From Selenomonadales bacterium 4137-cl (GTDB taxonomy: Bacteria > Bacillota > Negativicutes > Sporomusales > UBA7701), in assembly GCA_032334055.1 (NCBI GenBank), contig JAUOZS010000001.1:1896501-1960500 (forward strand): a stretch of DNA of 64,000 nt, read 5' to 3'. The translations under genes were made by a program, and so were the position numbers. Below are positions 1 through 8,041 of the stretch, piece after piece. The notes under the pieces were generated by a model. That model ran no database searches, was not told the origin of the DNA, and was given only the letters and a program-made list of their open reading frames with translations. Position 1 is the first letter of the stretch; every line of letters begins with the position of its first letter.

Positions 1-324
1 AACTTCGCCAAAACCTACGGCGAAATCGGCGAAACCGCCAAAACCATCCTCGGGAAGCGGCCGGCCCGCATCAATCTCGTAGACAGCCGCACCCCCGAGT
101 TGGAGACGCTTTTCCACGCCGTCCACTTCCACCTCCAGGAAGCCGTCGCGACCGGCAATTTCTCGGCCATGGCGGAACGTGTGGATGCCAAGGCCCGCGC
201 CGCCGGCGCGGATGCCACAATGTACGTCGACGCCCGTAACGTCTACCTGCGGCTCACTAGAGGGGGCGCGTCCCTGTACGCCGTCGTGCCCCGCCCAGAA
301 GCCGCCGCCCGGGAGGTGAAGTGA
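1..324 (+). CDS. C-terminal part of an unrecognised protein (5' end outside window)
   Basis: The reading frame is open from base 1 to a TGA at 322-324 (107 residues visible). I do not recognise a family. The visible part is mixed charged/alanine-rich and has no membrane segment; it starts with NFAKTYGEIGETAK and ends in a proline/alanine-rich tail. Its stop codon overlaps the start codon of the FtsH-like gene by one base (TGATG), so the two are almost certainly cotranscribed and translationally coupled. An internal TTG at 100 could be mistaken for a start, but the frame is uninterrupted upstream of it. Confidence 0.6.
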   Translation, partial: NFAKTYGEIGETAKTILGKRPARINLVDSRTPELETLFHAVHFHLQEAVATGNFSAMAERVDAKARAAGADATMYVDARNVYLRLTRGGASLYAVVPRPEAAAREVK

Positions 325-1814
325 TGCGTTACGCCCCGATAGCGGCCGGCGTCGGCGCCGGCAGCGTCATCTTTCTCGCCTGGCGGGGCGTCGACGTCCT
401 GCCGATCCTTTTCTTCGCCGGTCTCGTGGCCGTGCTCGCTTACTACGGCAACACCAGGCTCGGCGGCGGCAAGCCCTCCTTCGCCGTGATGGGCGGCGAC
501 GGCGGACGCCAGCCGGCGGTTGTCTTCGACGACATCGGCGGCCAGGAGGTGGCCAAGAACGAACTGCGCGAGGCGCTGGAGTTCATCCGCGACCTCGACG
601 GCATCCGCCGCCTCGGCATCCGCCCCTTGAAAGGCATCCTCCTCGCCGGCCCGCCGGGAACGGGCAAAACGCTGCTCGCCAAGGCGGCGGCCCGGTTTAC
701 CGACTCGGCCTTTGTGGCCGCCAGCGGCTCGGAATTCGTGGAGATGTACGTCGGCGTCGGCGCCCAGCGAATCCGCCAATTATTCAAGCAGGCCCGCTCC
801 CTCGCCCGCAAGCAGGGCAAGGCGTCGGCGATCGTATTTATCGACGAGATCGAGGTGCTCGGCGGCAAGCGGGGCCAGAACGCCGGCCACCTGGAGTACG
901 ACCAGACCCTCAACGAGCTGCTCGTTCAGATGGACGGCCTCGCCACCGACGACGAGGTGCGCGTCCTCCTCATCGCCGCGACCAACCGCGCCGACATGCT
1001 CGACCCCGCCCTCCTGCGCCCCGGCCGCTTCGACCGCCAGGTGCAGGTCGATCTGCCGGACAAGACCGGCCGCCTCCAGATCCTCGGCCTCCATGCCCGC
1101 AACAAGCCGCTGGCCGCCGACGTCGACCTGGCGACCGTCGCCGCCGACACCTTCGGCTTTTCCGGCGCCCATCTCGAAAGCCTCGTCAACGAGGCGGCGA
1201 TCGCCGCCCTCAGGGACGGCGCGCAGGAGATATCCGCCTGCCACCTCAAGGGGGCGATCGACAAGGTCATCCTCGGCGAAAAGCTCGACCGCCTGCCCGG
1301 AGCGGAGGAAAAGCGGCGCATCGCCGTCCACGAGGCCGGCCACGCCATCGCCGGCGAGGTCCGCCGGCCCGGCTCGGTGGCCAGCGTGAACGTCGCCGCC
1401 CGCGGCAAGGCTCTCGGCTATGTCCGCCAGACCCAGGCCGACGACCTTTACCTTCACACGGCCGACCAGCTTAAGGATAAAATCGTCGTCGCTCTTGCCG
1501 GCGCGGTGGCCGAGGATATCGTCCTCGGCGGCCGCAGCACCGGGGCGGGCAACGATTTCCAGCAGGCCGCCGCCCTCGCCCGCCAGCTCGTCCTCGGCGG
1601 CATGTCCGAGCTCGGCATAGTGTCGGCCGAGGACCTGCCCCAGGGCACCCTCCACATGGCGGTCGCCTCCCTCCTGCAGGGCCTCGAAGCGGAAACCCAC
1701 GCCCTGCTCGCCGCCCGCCGCGACGCCCTGGAGCGCGCGGTCGCCGCGCTGCTCGCCAGCGAAGGGATGAGCGGCGACGAGTTCCGCGCCCTGCTGAACG
1801 CCCCGGCACACTGA
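324..1814 (+). CDS. short FtsH-like membrane AAA+ zinc metalloprotease
   Basis: About 496 residues. Two short hydrophobic stretches at about residues 5-20 and 26-41 are followed by an AAA+ domain with Walker A GPPGTGKT (about 110-117), Walker B IVFIDE (about 171-176) and a second region of homology with AATNRAD and LRPGRFDR. The M41 peptidase domain has the zinc motif HEAGH (about 337-341) and the third ligand Asp in TGAGNDF (about 412). Bacterial FtsH is usually 600-650 residues with a ~70-residue extracytoplasmic domain between its two membrane helices; here the helices are only a few residues apart, so that domain is missing. It probably degrades membrane or cytosolic proteins, but may be a specialised paralogue rather than the housekeeping FtsH. 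Start: ATG 324 overlapping the upstream stop; GTG 321 is an alternative. A GGGAGGTGA ribosome site lies at 311-319. Confidence 0.9.
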   Translation: MRYAPIAAGVGAGSVIFLAWRGVDVLPILFFAGLVAVLAYYGNTRLGGGKPSFAVMGGDGGRQPAVVFDDIGGQEVAKNELREALEFIRDLDGIRRLGIRPLKGILLAGPPGTGKTLLAKAAARFTDSAFVAASGSEFVEMYVGVGAQRIRQLFKQARSLARKQGKASAIVFIDEIEVLGGKRGQNAGHLEYDQTLNELLVQMDGLATDDEVRVLLIAATNRADMLDPALLRPGRFDRQVQVDLPDKTGRLQILGLHARNKPLAADVDLATVAADTFGFSGAHLESLVNEAAIAALRDGAQEISACHLKGAIDKVILGEKLDRLPGAEEKRRIAVHEAGHAIAGEVRRPGSVASVNVAARGKALGYVRQTQADDLYLHTADQLKDKIVVALAGAVAEDIVLGGRSTGAGNDFQQAAALARQLVLGGMSELGIVSAEDLPQGTLHMAVASLLQGLEAETHALLAARRDALERAVAALLASEGMSGDEFRALLNAPAH

Positions 1815-1816
1815 TG

Positions 1817-1854
1817 AAAAAGACGCCTTCCCGTTAACGGGAAGGCGTCTTTTT
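1817..1854 (+). terminator. perfect 38-bp palindromic terminator
   Basis: A 19-base arm starting AAAAAGACGCC is repeated exactly as its inverse around the centre GTTAAC, ending in TTTTT. It sits 3 bp after the stop of the FtsH-like gene and works in either direction. Confidence 0.9.
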
Positions 1855-2015
1855 AGTTTCCGTAAAGTTTTTACATATATCTAAAATTACGTCGACTTAC
1901 CCTGACATTTTCCCTGACAAATTCGTACATTTTCTCTGGCGGATTTTCTGGCATCCAGTCTGACGAATGGCCGGCAGGATGATGGTAGGCGAGGAAGGGG
2001 CGGAAATATGAGCGT

Positions 2016-2843
2016 TTATTTGACGATTTCGTCGGCGATCTTGTCGAGTTCCTCGGCGAGGGCGCTGGTTTCCCGGATGGAGCCGGTGAAACGGCCGATG
2101 TCGGCGGCGATGGCGGCGAGCGTGTCGCGGATGTCGGCGACGGCGGCGTCGGTCGCTTTGCTGTCGGCCTTGACGGCGGTGATTATTTCGGCGATCTTGC
2201 CGATCGATTCGGCGCTGGTCGCGGCCAGTTTGCGGATTTCCTCGGCGACCACGCCGAAGCCCCGGCCCTGGTCGCCGACGCGGGCCGCCTCGATGGCGGC
2301 GTTGAGGCCGAGGAGGTTGGTCTGGCCGGCGATCGACCTGATGAGGCCGAGCACCTGGTCGGTTTCCGCGACCCGCTGCTGGGAATGGAGGTTGGCCGCG
2401 ACCATGTCCTCGGCGGCGGCGGCGATTTTTTCCGTGCGGCCGAGAATCTCGCCGGTGGTTGCGGTCAGACCGCCGAGGTCGCCGCTGAGCCTGCGGGCCA
2501 GGCCCTTGAGCTTGTCCTGGCGGTCGACCGGCTCGGTGACGGCGAGGGTGCCGATGACGCCGCCCTGTTCGTCCGTCAGCGGGATGACGACGGTGATGAA
2601 GGGCTGGCCGCTGTAGGAGTTGTCTTTGCGCATGACGACCCGCCGGCGCTCGTGGATGGCGGTGTGGGACGCCATGCCGGGCTTGACGGGCAGGCCGATC
2701 TGCATTTTGAGGTCGAAGCTGCTGCTCGGCCGGTAGTAGACGATCTGGTCGCGGTCGGTGACGAAGACGCCCACGTCGAGGAGGTCGACGAGGCAGCCGG
2801 CGAAGCGGGCGTAATCATCAATGATGAGCGGCGAAGCGGACAA
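2016..2843 (-). CDS. soluble methyl-accepting chemotaxis-type signalling protein
   Basis: 275 residues from a TTG start at 2843. The N-terminal ~110 residues look like a small PAS/GAF-type sensor ([17 protein letters not shown], then a hydrophobic strand pattern ending in GTLAVTEPV). The rest is a coiled-coil MCP signalling domain with the hairpin-tip region [19 protein letters not shown] and [15 protein letters not shown]. No transmembrane segment, so it should be cytoplasmic and feed CheA/CheW. The cytoplasmic domain is shorter than in classical MCPs. TTG 2843 is preferred because an AAAGGGGG ribosome site sits 8 bases upstream; an in-frame ATG at 2894 would run through that site. Monocistronic, facing away from the GNAT/MarR pair's terminator. 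Confidence 0.85.
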   Translation of the reverse strand: MSASPLIIDDYARFAGCLVDLLDVGVFVTDRDQIVYYRPSSSFDLKMQIGLPVKPGMASHTAIHERRRVVMRKDNSYSGQPFITVVIPLTDEQGGVIGTLAVTEPVDRQDKLKGLARRLSGDLGGLTATTGEILGRTEKIAAAAEDMVAANLHSQQRVAETDQVLGLIRSIAGQTNLLGLNAAIEAARVGDQGRGFGVVAEEIRKLAATSAESIGKIAEIITAVKADSKATDAAVADIRDTLAAIAADIGRFTGSIRETSALAEELDKIADEIVK

Positions 2844-2999
2844 AAAATAATCCCCCTTTGCTTTTGGGTAGCGGCGGTTTTTGGGCGCAGGCAATTATTA
2901 CGAATAAATACTTTATTTTCTTATTCTTCTTATTTCTCGCCAGGACGGGATTTTCCTCCGCATTTCGGCAGCAAATCGTCAATTTTTGTCGGAAATATT

Positions 3000-3026
3000 C
3001 GCGCGGCGGAAGTGTCCCGCCGCGCG
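3000..3026 (-). terminator. GC-rich hairpin after the GNAT gene
   Basis: CGCGCGGCGG, a 7-base loop, then its exact inverse. It lies 8 bp beyond the stop of the acetyltransferase gene. On the minus strand it is followed by AATATTT, a weak tail, so termination is plausible but not certain. Confidence 0.55.
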
Positions 3027-3034
3027 AATGATCG

Positions 3035-3517
3035 CTATAAAGAGTATTTGTAGAAGCGGGTGTCCACCTTCATCACCGGGAAGGCGGCCGGCAGGTCCTC
3101 GCGGGCGACCGGGGCGAAACCGCGCTTTTCGTAGAAGCGGTGGGCGGCGAGGAACTGCGCGGTGGTGCCGAGGTATATCTCGCCCAGGCCTTTTTGCCGC
3201 GCCCAGGCGAGGAGCGCCGCCAGCAGCAGGCCGGCGGTGTTGCGGCCCGCGCCGCGGTAGTCGGGGGCGACGAACATCTTTCTGAGGGCGGCCTGGCGGT
3301 TGCCGATGTCGATGAGGGCGATGGTGCCCACGACCCGGCCGCCGTCGAGGGCCAGCCAGAAGTTGCCCGCCCCGGTCCGGTAGAAGGTTTCGATGGCGTC
3401 GAGGTCGGGCTGGTCGGCGCGGGTGATGGCGATGCCGAATTCGTCCCGCTGGATGGCGAGGATGTGGGCGACGACCTGCTCCCGGTAGGGCGCGGAGTAT
3501 TCTTCGATGTTAACCAA
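3035..3517 (-). CDS. GNAT-family N-acetyltransferase
   Basis: 160 residues. Matches the Gcn5-related acetyltransferase fold: the beta4 strand GRVVGTIALIDIG, then ALRKMFVAPDYRGAGRNTAGLLLAALLAWA with the acetyl-CoA pyrophosphate loop (RGAGRN; usual form Q/RxxGxG/A), then IYLGTTAQFLAAHRFYEKRGFAPV, a typical C-terminal end of the domain. Substrate cannot be read from sequence. The start codon lies inside the end of the MarR gene (8-bp overlap), so the pair is one operon and the enzyme is likely controlled by that regulator. Fused MarR-GNAT proteins are known, which makes this pairing unsurprising. Confidence 0.9.
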   Translation of the reverse strand: MVNIEEYSAPYREQVVAHILAIQRDEFGIAITRADQPDLDAIETFYRTGAGNFWLALDGGRVVGTIALIDIGNRQAALRKMFVAPDYRGAGRNTAGLLLAALLAWARQKGLGEIYLGTTAQFLAAHRFYEKRGFAPVAREDLPAAFPVMKVDTRFYKYSL

Positions 3518-3998
3518 CGCTCTCCTCCCCTCCCCCGCCCTTTTTCCGCTCCAGCCATTCGCGCTCGATGTTGGCCCGCATCCTGGCGAGGAGGTCTAAG
3601 GCGGCGGCACGCTCCCCGGCGCTGAAGCCGGCGAAGCAGACGTCGATGCTGCGGTTTTCCTCGGCGATTATGCCGGGATAAACATCGCTGGCAAGGTCGG
3701 ACGGGATGAGCCGCCACATCCTTTTATCGACGGCGTCGCGTTCCCGCTGGACGTAACCGGCGGCCATCAGCTTCTGGACGGCTTTGGTGGTGGTCGTCTT
3801 ATCGACCTTAAGGAGCGCGGACAGCTCGGCGAGGTTGAGGCCGGGGCGCTCGACGATGCGGGTGAGAAAAACGAACTGGCCCCGCTGGAGGCTAAGCTCC
3901 CGGTATTTGAGGTCGAAAAGAGTATGGACGCAGCGGGCCAGCGCCCCCACCTCGCGCAAAATTTCATTCTTGAGGCCGTTGATGGCGGACACCTCCAT
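3510..3998 (-). CDS. MarR-family transcriptional regulator
   Basis: 162 residues from ATG 3998. Winged-helix core: LQRGQFVFLTRIVERPGLNLAELSALLKV (helices 2-3), recognition helix DKTTTTKAVQKLMAAGYV, wing RERDAVDKRMWRLIPS; the C-terminal helices form the dimer interface. Longer in-frame extensions to 4241 would read through the promoter described at 4011-4061, so they are rejected. No strong ribosome site precedes ATG 3998. Likely autorepressor and regulator of the overlapping acetyltransferase gene; ligand unknown. Confidence 0.9.
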   Translation of the reverse strand: MEVSAINGLKNEILREVGALARCVHTLFDLKYRELSLQRGQFVFLTRIVERPGLNLAELSALLKVDKTTTTKAVQKLMAAGYVQRERDAVDKRMWRLIPSDLASDVYPGIIAEENRSIDVCFAGFSAGERAAALDLLARMRANIEREWLERKKGGGGEESVG

Positions 3999-4010
3999 TG
4001 GATAAAAATA

Positions 4011-4061
4011 GTTGAAACTTCCACTAATCCCATTATAGCGGGATATAGTAGAAATTTCAAC
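4011..4061 (-). promoter_or_regulatory. MarR promoter with overlapping inverted-repeat operator
   Basis: On the minus strand TTGAAA (4060-4055) and TATAAT (4037-4032) are separated by exactly 17 bp. Two 16-base arms, GTTGAAACTTCCACTA at 4011-4026 and its inverse at 4046-4061, match at 14 of 16 positions with a 19-bp gap. One arm covers the -35 box and the other the start-site region just after -10, the layout expected for autorepression by the MarR protein encoded 13 bp downstream. Confidence 0.75.
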
Positions 4062-4131
4062 TAAATAAGCAAAGGCAATCGCATAAAATCTCGACTGTTC
4101 CCCCGGTATCCGCCTGCCATTCCGGCAAGGG

Positions 4132-5463
4132 TTAGGGGCGGCTCCGCCGGGTTTGCCTGCCTTTGGCCTCATGGCGCGGCGAGGGTGATGTTCCGTCGTC
4201 TGTCTTGGGCTTGCGACGGCTTCGGAGGTTAATTCCGCCATGACGGGGAGGATTTTTTCCTAGCGGCTTTTTGGGGCGGGGAGCGACAGCAGAGGGCTTT
4301 GGCGGGGCCAGTTGGGCGCCGGCATCCCCGTTGTCCGCGATACCCCTCGCTTCCTTGGATTTCTGCTTCTTAATAGAGGCGCGGATGCCTTGCTCGATTA
4401 TCCGCAGATACGGTTGTTCCCCGGGAACGACAAATGTGACGGCTGTGCCGGTCTGGCCCGCCCGCCCTGTTCGGCCGATGCGGTGGATATACGATTCGGC
4501 GTCATGCGGAATATCATAGTTGAATATGTGGGTAACGCCCTCAATATCGAGGCCTCTGGCAGCAATGTCCGTGACAACCAGTATTTGAAGTTTTGCCGCG
4601 CGGAAACGCTTCATTACTTGCTCGCGCTTTGACTGGGACAGATCGCCGTGCAGTTCATCAACTTCGTAGCCGCGTTGGGCAAGAGCAACGTTAAGAGAAA
4701 TGGCGCGCTGCTTTGTATGACAAAATACCATCGCAAGATAGGGGCGGTATTCATCTATCATGCTGCAAAGTCTGTCGAGCTTTTCTTCCTGGGTGGTCTC
4801 CACAATAATTTGCCTGATTTCATCTAGCGTAACATTGGTGGTCTGAACACGGATATCGATAGGTCTTTCCATGTATCGCGCCGCCAGCGAACGGATTTTC
4901 GGCGGTATTGTCGCCGAAAATAACATTGTTTGATGCTTGCTGGATGTCTGGTTTATTATTTCTTCGACGTCGTCAAGAAAGCCCATCTGCAGCATTTGAT
5001 CCGCTTCATCCAATACAAGTTTGGAAACCCCGGAAAGGCTGAGTTTTTTGCGGCGAAGGAGATCAAGCAGGCGGCCCGGCGTTCCGATTACAAGGTGCGG
5101 GGCGTTTTGCAGCTGGTTAACCTGCTTGTGCAAAGTATGCCCGCCATATAAGGCCAGAACATTGACAGCGAGCTTATCGCCCAGTTTCTTGGCTTCTTTG
5201 GTAATCTGCAGCGCCAGTTCTCTGGTAGGGGTAACGATTAACGCCTGAATATACGGCTTGTCCGGTTGAATGCTTTCCAGGATGGGCAGCAAAAAGGCCA
5301 ACGTCTTTCCCGTGCCTGTCTGCGCCTGAGCGACCAGATCTTTTCCCGCCATCGCCATGGGAATAGCTTTCGTTTGGATGGGTGTAGGCTCGGTAATTCC
5401 CATTTGCTGCAGAAAGCTGTTCACTTCCCGCCGGATACCGAGTGTCAAAAAGTTGTCGGACAT
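4132..5463 (-). CDS. DEAD-box ATP-dependent RNA helicase (RhlE/CshA type)
   Basis: 443 residues. Q motif around EPTPIQ (25-30), motif I AQTGTGKT (47-54), Ia PTRELA, Ib TPGR, motif II DEAD (152-155), motif III SAT (183-185), and motif VI HRIGRTGR in the C-terminal RecA-like lobe. The last ~70 residues are a basic, proline/arginine-rich tail (PRPKKPLGKNPPRHGG...), common in RNA-binding helicases of this group. Expected to unwind structured RNA in ribosome assembly, decay or cold adaptation. Ribosome site AGAGGT 8 bases before ATG. It is divergent from the zinc-ribbon gene at 5965, with a 500-bp region between them. Confident on family, not on the specific paralogue (CshA, CshB, DeaD). Confidence 0.93.
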   Translation of the reverse strand: MSDNFLTLGIRREVNSFLQQMGITEPTPIQTKAIPMAMAGKDLVAQAQTGTGKTLAFLLPILESIQPDKPYIQALIVTPTRELALQITKEAKKLGDKLAVNVLALYGGHTLHKQVNQLQNAPHLVIGTPGRLLDLLRRKKLSLSGVSKLVLDEADQMLQMGFLDDVEEIINQTSSKHQTMLFSATIPPKIRSLAARYMERPIDIRVQTTNVTLDEIRQIIVETTQEEKLDRLCSMIDEYRPYLAMVFCHTKQRAISLNVALAQRGYEVDELHGDLSQSKREQVMKRFRAAKLQILVVTDIAARGLDIEGVTHIFNYDIPHDAESYIHRIGRTGRAGQTGTAVTFVVPGEQPYLRIIEQGIRASIKKQKSKEARGIADNGDAGAQLAPPKPSAVAPRPKKPLGKNPPRHGGINLRSRRKPKTDDGTSPSPRHEAKGRQTRRSRP

Positions 5464-5964
5464 TAAAATATACCTCTGTTTTTTATAATTACTGTTATTC
5501 CCTTAGTCTGTGCAGGCCATTGCCACGGTATGCTCGGGAGCATCGGGCTACCGCCGTCCGTCCGGCAGGAGGAGGCCGGCTGATGCAAAAAAAGACTTAC
5601 CTTTCGGTAAATCCATAATTGCGAAAACATGGGCAGCCCAGAATGTCGTTTCTTTGTATGTCCAAACCCGCTACTCGCAGGTGGGCATCATAGTATGGTT
5701 TTTGTCATCCACTCGCTGGTGCCGCGACAACTTACATAGCATTGGATTCCCTATATATCTTGTAGACATATTAAAGATGACGTGCATCACAGGCTACTTA
5801 CTTATGCTAGCACACTAACCGGCGCAATGCAAACTAAATTACCCAGGGCTGGTCGAATAAAGGTCCTATATTATTCGGCCATTATCTGCAAGGTATCCGG
5901 ATCATATAATGCGTAAAGAATATAGTAGAGAAATAGAACTGCAACCTTAATGGGGGGATTAACT
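5464..5964. other. 500-bp divergent intergenic region with hairpins
   Basis: No convincing gene. It should hold the helicase 5' leader (right to left) and the zinc-ribbon promoter (left to right). Seen: a small palindrome ATGCTCGGGAGCAT at 5531-5544; an inverted repeat GGTCGAATAA (5851-5860) / TTATTCGGCC (5871-5880), 9 of 10 paired; a TATAAT at 5905-5910 oriented toward the zinc-ribbon gene, with only a weak TTATCT 17 bp upstream; and a possible 11-codon plus-strand reading frame at 5583-5618 behind GGAGGAGG. A long structured leader would fit a cold-inducible helicase but this is inference. Confidence 0.4.
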
Positions 5965-6267
5965 ATGGCGCAAGACAAAACGCTAACTTGCCGGGATTGC
6001 GAGAGGGAATTCACCTTCAGCGCATCAGAACAAGACTTCTTTGCCGAAAAAGGCTTCACCAACGAACCCGGACGCTGCCCCGATTGCCGCGCCGCCCGCA
6101 AACAGCAGAATCCGGGGGGCGGCTATAACCGTGGGGGCGGGTTTCAGCGACGGGAGATGCATCCGGCTACCTGCGCGGAGTGCGGACGGGAAACGCAAGT
6201 CCCCTTCCGCCCCAGCGGTGACCGGCCCGTCTACTGCAGTGATTGCTTCGGCCGGAACCGCCACTAG
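5965..6267 (+). CDS. zinc-ribbon domain protein, two CxxC pairs per half
   Basis: 100 residues. N-terminal half: LTCRDCEREFTFSASEQDFFAEKGF...RCPDCR, the pattern of the zinc-ribbon proteins annotated in Firmicutes and Chloroflexi (CxxC...EQxFFxxKGF...RCxxC). A glycine-rich linker (about 53-63) leads to a second ribbon, TCAECGRETQVPFRP...PVYCSDCF. So two zinc sites are likely, with a role in RNA or protein binding. ATG 5965 is chosen because GGGGGG sits 8 bases upstream; the ATG at 5950 would include that site. Divergently placed next to the RNA helicase, a pairing that suggests a shared RNA-related role, by inference only. Confidence 0.85.
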   Translation: MAQDKTLTCRDCEREFTFSASEQDFFAEKGFTNEPGRCPDCRAARKQQNPGGGYNRGGGFQRREMHPATCAECGRETQVPFRPSGDRPVYCSDCFGRNRH

Positions 6268-6321
6268 TAAAAATTATATCTGATCGTTAGCATATAGCGA
6301 AAGGCAGCGGAAGAAAAGAAT

Positions 6322-6476
6322 ATGGCTAACATGTTCAGATGGACATTTTACTTGGATTCGCGCGACAATTGGCGCTGGAAGCGCAAGGCATCTGCAAATC
6401 AAGGAGTCGCGTATTCGGAGGGTTTCCGGAATAAAACGATCCGTTTTCGGATGTCCGGCGTCCGGACCCCGAATAA
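6322..6476 (+). pseudogene. frameshifted DUF1508 (YegP-like) small protein
   Basis: The frame from ATG 6322 (or 6331) gives FRWTFYLDSRDNWRWKRKAS, then GVAYSEGFRNK, which resembles the DUF1508/YegP repeat (fxxYxDxxGxWRWRxxAxNGxxVAxSEGYxxK). After the AAAA run at 6433-6436 the frame becomes nonsense. If one A were restored, it would continue NDPFSDVRRPDPE and stop at 6474-6476, a sensible end at a normal length of about 52 residues. So a one-base deletion, real or an error, breaks it. Family assignment is from motif resemblance only. Confidence 0.5.
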
Positions 6477-6489
6477 CGTGTACGATGGT

Positions 6490-6530
6490 AAAGCAAAAGA
6501 CTTCACTTTCCTAGTGAAGTCTTTTGCTTT
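6490..6530. terminator. 17-bp stem bidirectional terminator
   Basis: AAAGCAAAAGACTTCAC, loop of 7, then the exact inverse. It ends the small gene upstream and marks the left flank of the IS256-type insertion. Confidence 0.8.
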
Positions 6531-6558
6531 GGGGAAAGGCCGGATAGGGGCGCAGGGG

Positions 6559-7916
6559 GGTCTGTCAATAATTTTGTGCTCTAGCCCCTTGCCGCCAGTT
6601 AACGCAAATGAGATCGCACCTTTTCTGGGAAGAAGATGGATAGTTGCAGAAGAATTTGGCCCCAGTTCTGAATTCTGCCCGTCCATTTCCGCATAACATC
6701 CTGGGTTGCTAGATAGAGCATTTTTAACAGAGCATCGTCCGACGGGAAGATGCTCTTTCCTTTTGTGACCTTCCTGAGCTGCCGGTGATAGCTTTCGATC
6801 ATGTTGGTTGTGTAGATGATCTTGCGAATTTCGGGCGGGTACTGAAAGAAGGTGGCGATTTCGGCCCAGTTGTTCCGCCAAGACTTTACGATGAGCGGAT
6901 ACTTGGCTCCCCAGATGCTTTCGAATTGGTTCAAGGCTTCCTGCCCGGCCGATTCCGTTGCCGCCGTGTAGATGGGCTTGAGGGCTGAGGTAATACGCTT
7001 TACGTCTTTGTAAGACACATAGCGAATAGAGTTACGGACCTGGTGGACGATGCACTTTTGCACCCGTGTTTCCGGGTAAGCGGCGCCGATGGCTTCTGTA
7101 AACCCGGTCAGGTTGTCCACCGAAGTGATAAGGATGTCTTGTACGCCCCGGTTCCTGAGTTCGTTTAGTACGCTGAGCCAAAATTTAGCTGACTCGTTTT
7201 CGCCGATCCAGATGCCAAGTACGTCCTTGGTGCCGTCCAGGTCGATGCCGATTGCCATGTAGGCGGCCTTGTTGACGATCTGGCCGTCCTGCTTGACCTT
7301 GAAGTGAATGGCGTCGAGGAAGACAACGGCATAGACGCATTGCAGCGGCCGGTTTTGCCACTCCTTAATCAAGGGCATGATTTTATTGGTGATATTGGAG
7401 ATCAAGGCCGGCGAAGCCTCGATACCGTACAAGTTTTGCAGATGGTCCTGAATTTCGCGGGTACTTACGCCTTTGGCGTAAAGGGCGATAACCTGGTCTT
7501 CGATACCTGTTACGCTCTTTTGGTGTTTCTTGACGACAAGGGGGTCAAATTCGCCTTCGCGGTCACGGGGGATATCCAGCTCCACGTCGCCGAATTCGCT
7601 GCGCACCGTCTTGGGGCTATGGCCGTTCCGGCGGTTTGACTGTTCCGGCGTCCGTGAACCGTTTTTCTCATAGCCAAGGTTTTGGTCCATTTCCGCTTCG
7701 AGCATTTCCTGCAATACGCCGCCGAACATGTCTTTTAGCAGGCGCTGGACGTCCTCCGGGGTTTTAAGGTTCTCTTCCTTGATGAGGCTACGCATCTGTT
7801 CCCGACTGAGCAGTTGCTTTTTAGGTTCTTTTGGCATGTGCTTCCCCTGCCTCTCTTTCCCATTTTACCGGATTTTCTATGGGAAAGGGCAAAAGCACAA
7901 TTTATTTTACAGACTC
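6559..7916 (-). mobile_element. IS256-family insertion sequence, apparently intact
   Basis: 1.36 kb containing one transposase gene. Ends are imperfect inverted repeats: GGTCTGTCAATAATTTTGTG from 6559, and GAGTCTGTAAAATAAATTGTG from 7916 inward on the other strand, continuing with GCTNTNGCCC on both sides. Flanking direct repeat GCGCAGGGG occurs at 6550-6558 and 7917-7925, the 8-9-bp target duplication usual for this family. An undamaged transposase, matching ends and a clean duplication point to a recent insertion. The end could be placed one or two bases differently. Confidence 0.88.
6599..7837 (-). CDS. IS256-family (Mutator-type) transposase
   Basis: 412 residues, the usual length. Catalytic DDE residues fit Asp175 (VVFLDAIHFKV), Asp241 (SVDNLTGF) and Glu348 (TTNMIESYHRQLRK). 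The helix-turn-helix-like N terminus and the C-terminal signature NMIES(Y)xxxLRKxTKGKxxFPSD are typical. Complete, with no frameshift, so the element could be active. It would act on the inverted ends at 6559 and 7916. Confidence 0.95.
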   Translation of the reverse strand: MPKEPKKQLLSREQMRSLIKEENLKTPEDVQRLLKDMFGGVLQEMLEAEMDQNLGYEKNGSRTPEQSNRRNGHSPKTVRSEFGDVELDIPRDREGEFDPLVVKKHQKSVTGIEDQVIALYAKGVSTREIQDHLQNLYGIEASPALISNITNKIMPLIKEWQNRPLQCVYAVVFLDAIHFKVKQDGQIVNKAAYMAIGIDLDGTKDVLGIWIGENESAKFWLSVLNELRNRGVQDILITSVDNLTGFTEAIGAAYPETRVQKCIVHQVRNSIRYVSYKDVKRITSALKPIYTAATESAGQEALNQFESIWGAKYPLIVKSWRNNWAEIATFFQYPPEIRKIIYTTNMIESYHRQLRKVTKGKSIFPSDDALLKMLYLATQDVMRKWTGRIQNWGQILLQLSIFFPEKVRSHLR

Positions 7917-8041
7917 GCGCAGGGGTAAACGGCCAGGGCTATTCCCTGCTCCTATCTGCCTATTATATACCATGCTTACCATTTTAGAGCCGTTTCTGTT
8001 TGATCACGAAGTCTTTGTCACGTGGTAAGGTTAAAATATTT

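Noticed and set aside
3998..4241. Longer MarR-family protein starting at 4241
   Set aside because: The extension would cover the consensus promoter and operator and the end of the helicase gene.
5510..5818. 102-residue rightward frame in the helicase leader region
   Set aside because: No domain, no good ribosome site at its start, odd composition, and it overlaps the likely helicase leader.
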